Assembly: GCA_040401595.1 (NCBI GenBank)
Contig: JBBAOE010000057.1
Coordinates: 1 to 8,259 of the forward strand
Direction of reading: 5' to 3'
Length of the DNA: 8,259 bases
Source of the DNA: RFPW01 sp040401595
GTDB lineage: Bacteria; Pseudomonadota; Gammaproteobacteria; Burkholderiales; Burkholderiaceae_E
Within the stretch, counting starts at the first letter, position 1; every line of letters starts with the position of its first letter. The translations under genes and the position numbers were made by a program. Shown here piece after piece: positions 5,919 to 8,259 of the stretch. The notes beneath the pieces were generated by a model. It did no database searches. It was given only the letters and a program-made list of their open reading frames with translations, and had not been told where the DNA came from.

Positions 5919-7085
5919 ATGCCTGAAACCACCTGGAAAACGTGGTTGCGCCGCGCATCGATCCTGCCGCTGCTGGCGGTGGGTGGCGCGCTGGTATGGT
6001 GGTTAGGTCGGCCCAAACCAGTGAACGTACTGACCGCGAGCGTCGGCCGCGGCACCGTCGAAGCCACGGTGGCGAATACCCGTGCTGGCACGGTAGAAGC
6101 CTGCCAGCGAACCAAGCTGTCCACCATTTCAGGTGGCCGAATCGAAGTGCTGGCTGTAAAAGAAGGCGACAAAGTCAAAAAGGGCCAGCTGCTAATGCAG
6201 CTGTGGAACGACGATCAGCAAGCGGAACAGGCTTTCGCAAGCGCTCAACTCGACACCTCACGCAAACGGGTCACCGAAGCCTGCACCCTGTCCGACCTGG
6301 CTCAACGCGAAGCCAAGCGACAGGAACAGCTCTTCAAGCGGGGCTTCATTTCGGAAGGGGCTCTGGACAACGTTCGCGCGCAGGCCGATGCACGCGCGGC
6401 AACCTGTGCAACGGCGAAGTCGGATGTTGCGCAGGCGCAGGCTCGGATCAGGATCGTCGGGACGGCCCGCCAGCGCACCATGTTGCTGGCTCCATTCGAC
6501 GGCACCGTGGCCAAAATCGTCGGCGAGGTCGGCGAGTATTCGACGCCATCGCCCCCGGGGGTGCCCATGCCACCCGCAATCGACCTGATCGACGAGTCGT
6601 GCCTGTATGTGGCGGCTCCCATCGACGAGGTCGACGCGCCGAAAGTCGCTGTCGGCCAACCGGTTCGTATCACGCTCGACGCCTTGCCCGGCAAGTCCTT
6701 CGCCGGCAAGGTACGGCGCGTCGCACCGTATGTGACTGCCGTCGAGAAACAGGCACGGACGGTAGAAATCGAAGTGAACTTCGATGATCCCAAGTCTGCA
6801 GGCCGGTTGCTGGTGGGCTACAGCACCGACGTCGAGGTCGTCCTGGACGTGCGCCGCAACGTGCTGCGAGTTCCCAGCTCGTCGCTGTTGCAGGGCGCGC
6901 GCGTCCTGCTGTTAGAGAACGGCCTTCTGGTCGAGCGGCCGGTGACGACCGGCTTGGCCAACTGGGAACACACCGAAATTACGCAGGGACTGCAAGGCAG
7001 CGAGCGCATCGTGACCTCGCTCGACCGCTCCGGCGTGAAGGCCGGCGTCGCCGCAGTCGAAGACGCCTCTGCGCCTGCCAGGTGA
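5919..7085 (+). CDS. Periplasmic adaptor (membrane fusion protein) of a MacA-like exporter
   Basis: A 388-residue adaptor of the HlyD/RND membrane fusion family, linking an inner-membrane transporter to an outer-membrane channel. An N-terminal membrane anchor (about 13-30, ending VWWLG) is followed by the first half of the lipoyl domain with GGRIEVLAVKEGDKVKKGQL (72-91). Next comes a coiled-coil hairpin, about 97-180, with its turn near KRGFISEGALD (140-150). The second lipoyl half is LLAPFDGTVAKI (189-200), followed by a Pro-rich segment STPSPPGVPMPP (208-219). The beta-barrel is about 221-310 with APIDEVDAPKVAVGQPVRI (233-251), and a membrane-proximal domain ends near ITQGLQGSERIVT (354-366). 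Four cysteines are present: C62, C122, C163 and C228. C122 and C163 sit about 20 residues either side of the hairpin turn. ATG 5919 has only a weak GGGA upstream. The ATPase gene follows after 7 nt, which supports a MacAB-type partnership over an RND pump. Confidence 0.92.
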   Translation: MPETTWKTWLRRASILPLLAVGGALVWWLGRPKPVNVLTASVGRGTVEATVANTRAGTVEACQRTKLSTISGGRIEVLAVKEGDKVKKGQLLMQLWNDDQQAEQAFASAQLDTSRKRVTEACTLSDLAQREAKRQEQLFKRGFISEGALDNVRAQADARAATCATAKSDVAQAQARIRIVGTARQRTMLLAPFDGTVAKIVGEVGEYSTPSPPGVPMPPAIDLIDESCLYVAAPIDEVDAPKVAVGQPVRITLDALPGKSFAGKVRRVAPYVTAVEKQARTVEIEVNFDDPKSAGRLLVGYSTDVEVVLDVRRNVLRVPSSSLLQGARVLLLENGLLVERPVTTGLANWEHTEITQGLQGSERIVTSLDRSGVKAGVAAVEDASAPAR

Positions 7086-7092
7086 GACCCCG

Positions 7093-7827
7093 ATGGTAGG
7101 TCCCGCAGGCACCACCGAAGCACAAATCCAACTCCAGGGGATTGAGCGCGTTTTCCACCTCGGTGACAGCGTGGTGCATGCGCTGGCGAACATCAACCTG
7201 ACCATCGACGCAGGCGAATACATCGCAGTGATGGGGCCTTCGGGCTCGGGCAAGTCCACGCTGTTGAATGTACTGGGCCTGCTTGATCGGCCCAACGCAG
7301 GTCACTACCGGTTGGAGGGCAGAGACGTGACGACCTTGTCGCCCGATGAGCAGGCGCGCGTACGCAGTCAGCGCATCGGCTTCATCTTCCAAAGCTTTCA
7401 CTTGGTGCCACGGCTCACGGCCGCCGAGAACATTGCGCTGCCCATGGTACTGGCCGGCGCGCCGGCCCGCGAACGCGAAGAACGGGTACGCCGAGCGCTA
7501 GCAGGCTTCGGTCTGGCCGACCGCGCAGAGCACCGGCCAGACCAGCTGTCGGGCGGCCAGCGTCAGCGCGTGGCCATCGCGCGGGCTACGATCATGCAGC
7601 CCGCGACCTTACTCGCCGACGAACCGACCGGCAACCTTGACCGCGCGACCGGCGAGGAGGTCATGGGTCTGCTGGAGGCGCTCAATGCTGACGGCGTGAC
7701 GCTGCTGGTGGTGACGCACGATGCCGCACTCGGCGCCCGCGCCCGCCGTCGGCTGCTGATGGAAGACGGTGCGATCCGGCACGATCAGCTTCGGCAGAAC
7801 GGGACCTTCCACGATGCGCACGCGTGA
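7093..7827 (+). CDS. ABC transporter ATP-binding protein (MacB/LolD type)
   Basis: A 244-residue cytoplasmic ATPase that powers the adaptor/permease complex. All ABC motifs are intact: Walker A GPSGSGKST (48-56), Q-loop FIFQS (98-101) before the typical FHLVPRLTAAENI, signature LSGGQRQRVAIARA (152-165), Walker B TLLADEPTGNLD (172-183), and H-loop VVTHD (206-210). The sequence fits the MacB/LolD/FtsE-like group that pairs with FtsX-fold permeases. Unlike classical MacB, the ATPase is a separate polypeptide from the permease. ATG 7093 has a good AGGTGAG ribosome site at 7080-7086, which contains the TGA stop of the adaptor gene, so the two are probably translationally linked. Its own stop overlaps the permease start by 14 bp. 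The N-terminal 10 residues are unstructured and the exact start could be slightly downstream. Confidence 0.95.
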   Translation: MVGPAGTTEAQIQLQGIERVFHLGDSVVHALANINLTIDAGEYIAVMGPSGSGKSTLLNVLGLLDRPNAGHYRLEGRDVTTLSPDEQARVRSQRIGFIFQSFHLVPRLTAAENIALPMVLAGAPAREREERVRRALAGFGLADRAEHRPDQLSGGQRQRVAIARATIMQPATLLADEPTGNLDRATGEEVMGLLEALNADGVTLLVVTHDAALGARARRRLLMEDGAIRHDQLRQNGTFHDAHA

Positions 7828-8259
7828 CCTGCTGGGGTTCGCGATCAGCGCGGCACGCGCAAACCATGTGCGCACTGCGCTGCTGATGCTGGCCATGGCG
7901 ATCGGCGTGGCTGCGGTGGTCTCACTCACGGCGCTGGCCGACGGCGCGCGGCAGTATGTGGTGCGCGAGTTCAGCGCCATCGGCAGTAACCTCCTGATCG
8001 TACTGCCTGGGCGAACCGAAACCGGCGGCATCAACCCTGGCAGCTTCATCAGCGGCACCCCCCGAGACCTCACGATCGACGATGCGCTGGCACTGCTGCG
8101 TGCGCCGGCGGTGCAGCGGATTACGCCGCTAACGGTGGGGACGTCGGAGCTCTCGGTGGGCGGCCTGCTGCGCGAGGGCATGGTCGTCGGCTCGACCGCC
8201 GAGTTCATCGAGGTCCGGCAGTTCAAGATGGCACAGGGTCAGTTCCTGCCGCGCGAGGA
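7814..8259 (+). CDS. MacB/FtsX-type ABC permease (partial, runs off the right edge)
   Basis: The first 148 residues of an inner-membrane permease, open at the window end. ATG 7814 lies inside the ATPase gene, overlapping it by 14 bp. The protein begins MRTRDLLGFAISAARANHVR, the amphipathic lead-in of MacB-type permeases, then a first transmembrane helix LLMLAMAIGVAAVVSL (23-38). It goes on to GARQYVVREFSAIGSNLLIV (44-63), the usual start of the MacB periplasmic core domain, with LTIDDALALLRAPAVQRITP (86-105), VGTSELSVGG and REGMVVGSTAEFIEVRQFKM. The three C-terminal helices lie beyond the window. With the adaptor and ATPase it completes the inner part of a tripartite exporter; cargo cannot be told. 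The overlap suggests fixed stoichiometry by coupling, as no clear ribosome site precedes the ATG. Confidence 0.93.
   Translation, partial: MRTRDLLGFAISAARANHVRTALLMLAMAIGVAAVVSLTALADGARQYVVREFSAIGSNLLIVLPGRTETGGINPGSFISGTPRDLTIDDALALLRAPAVQRITPLTVGTSELSVGGLLREGMVVGSTAEFIEVRQFKMAQGQFLPRE

Noticed and set aside
5942..6787. Long alternate-frame plus-strand open frame inside the adaptor gene
   Set aside because: Arg/Gly-rich translation typical of a shadow frame in GC-rich DNA; the adaptor frame carries all the family motifs.
7609..8226. Long minus-strand open frame opposite the ATPase and permease
   Set aside because: Ser/Arg/Pro-rich antisense shadow without motifs; both plus-strand genes are clearly real.

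Overview
The window is a chromosomal segment of a GC-rich Gram-negative bacterium, most likely a betaproteobacterium of the order Burkholderiales (Comamonadaceae-like). This rests on how the proteins read: a DUF3309 mini-protein, a secreted Lys/Ala/Asp-rich cysteine-pair protein, an MSMEG_1061-type PPOX flavoprotein, and an adaptor/ATPase/FtsX transporter operon. No rRNA or other strong taxonomic marker is present, so the lineage is an inference.

Layout. Bases 1-279 are non-coding and hold small inverted repeats, one with the core of an FNR/CRP-type operator. Two small plus-strand genes follow. The first (280-831) encodes an exported protein with three copies of a C-x10-C motif. The second (919-1077) encodes a 52-residue, two-helix DUF3309 membrane protein. 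They converge on a minus-strand series that reads from 5639 down to 1121: a RimJ/RimL-type GNAT acetyltransferase, a PPOX-family flavoprotein, what looks like the tail of a BON-domain protein, an AI-2E/PerM-family membrane protein, and a SulP anion transporter with a STAS domain. The last two overlap by ATGA and are surely co-translated. The SulP gene ends inside a three-copy 8-bp tandem repeat.

After a divergent intergenic region (5640-5918) with several overlapping inverted repeats, a plus-strand operon runs to the right edge. It encodes a membrane-anchored periplasmic adaptor (5919-7085), an ABC ATPase (7093-7827), and the N-terminal part of a MacB/FtsX-type permease (7814 to the edge). 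Together these would form a MacAB-like tripartite export system. No outer-membrane channel gene is visible here.

Most of the window is ordinary housekeeping or accessory transport. The items most worth a second look are the triple cysteine-pair exported protein beside DUF3309, the facing cysteine pair in the adaptor's coiled-coil hairpin, the BON remnant, and the frame-breaking tandem repeat at the SulP stop codon. I see no convincing undescribed multi-gene system, mobile element, CRISPR array or RNA gene.
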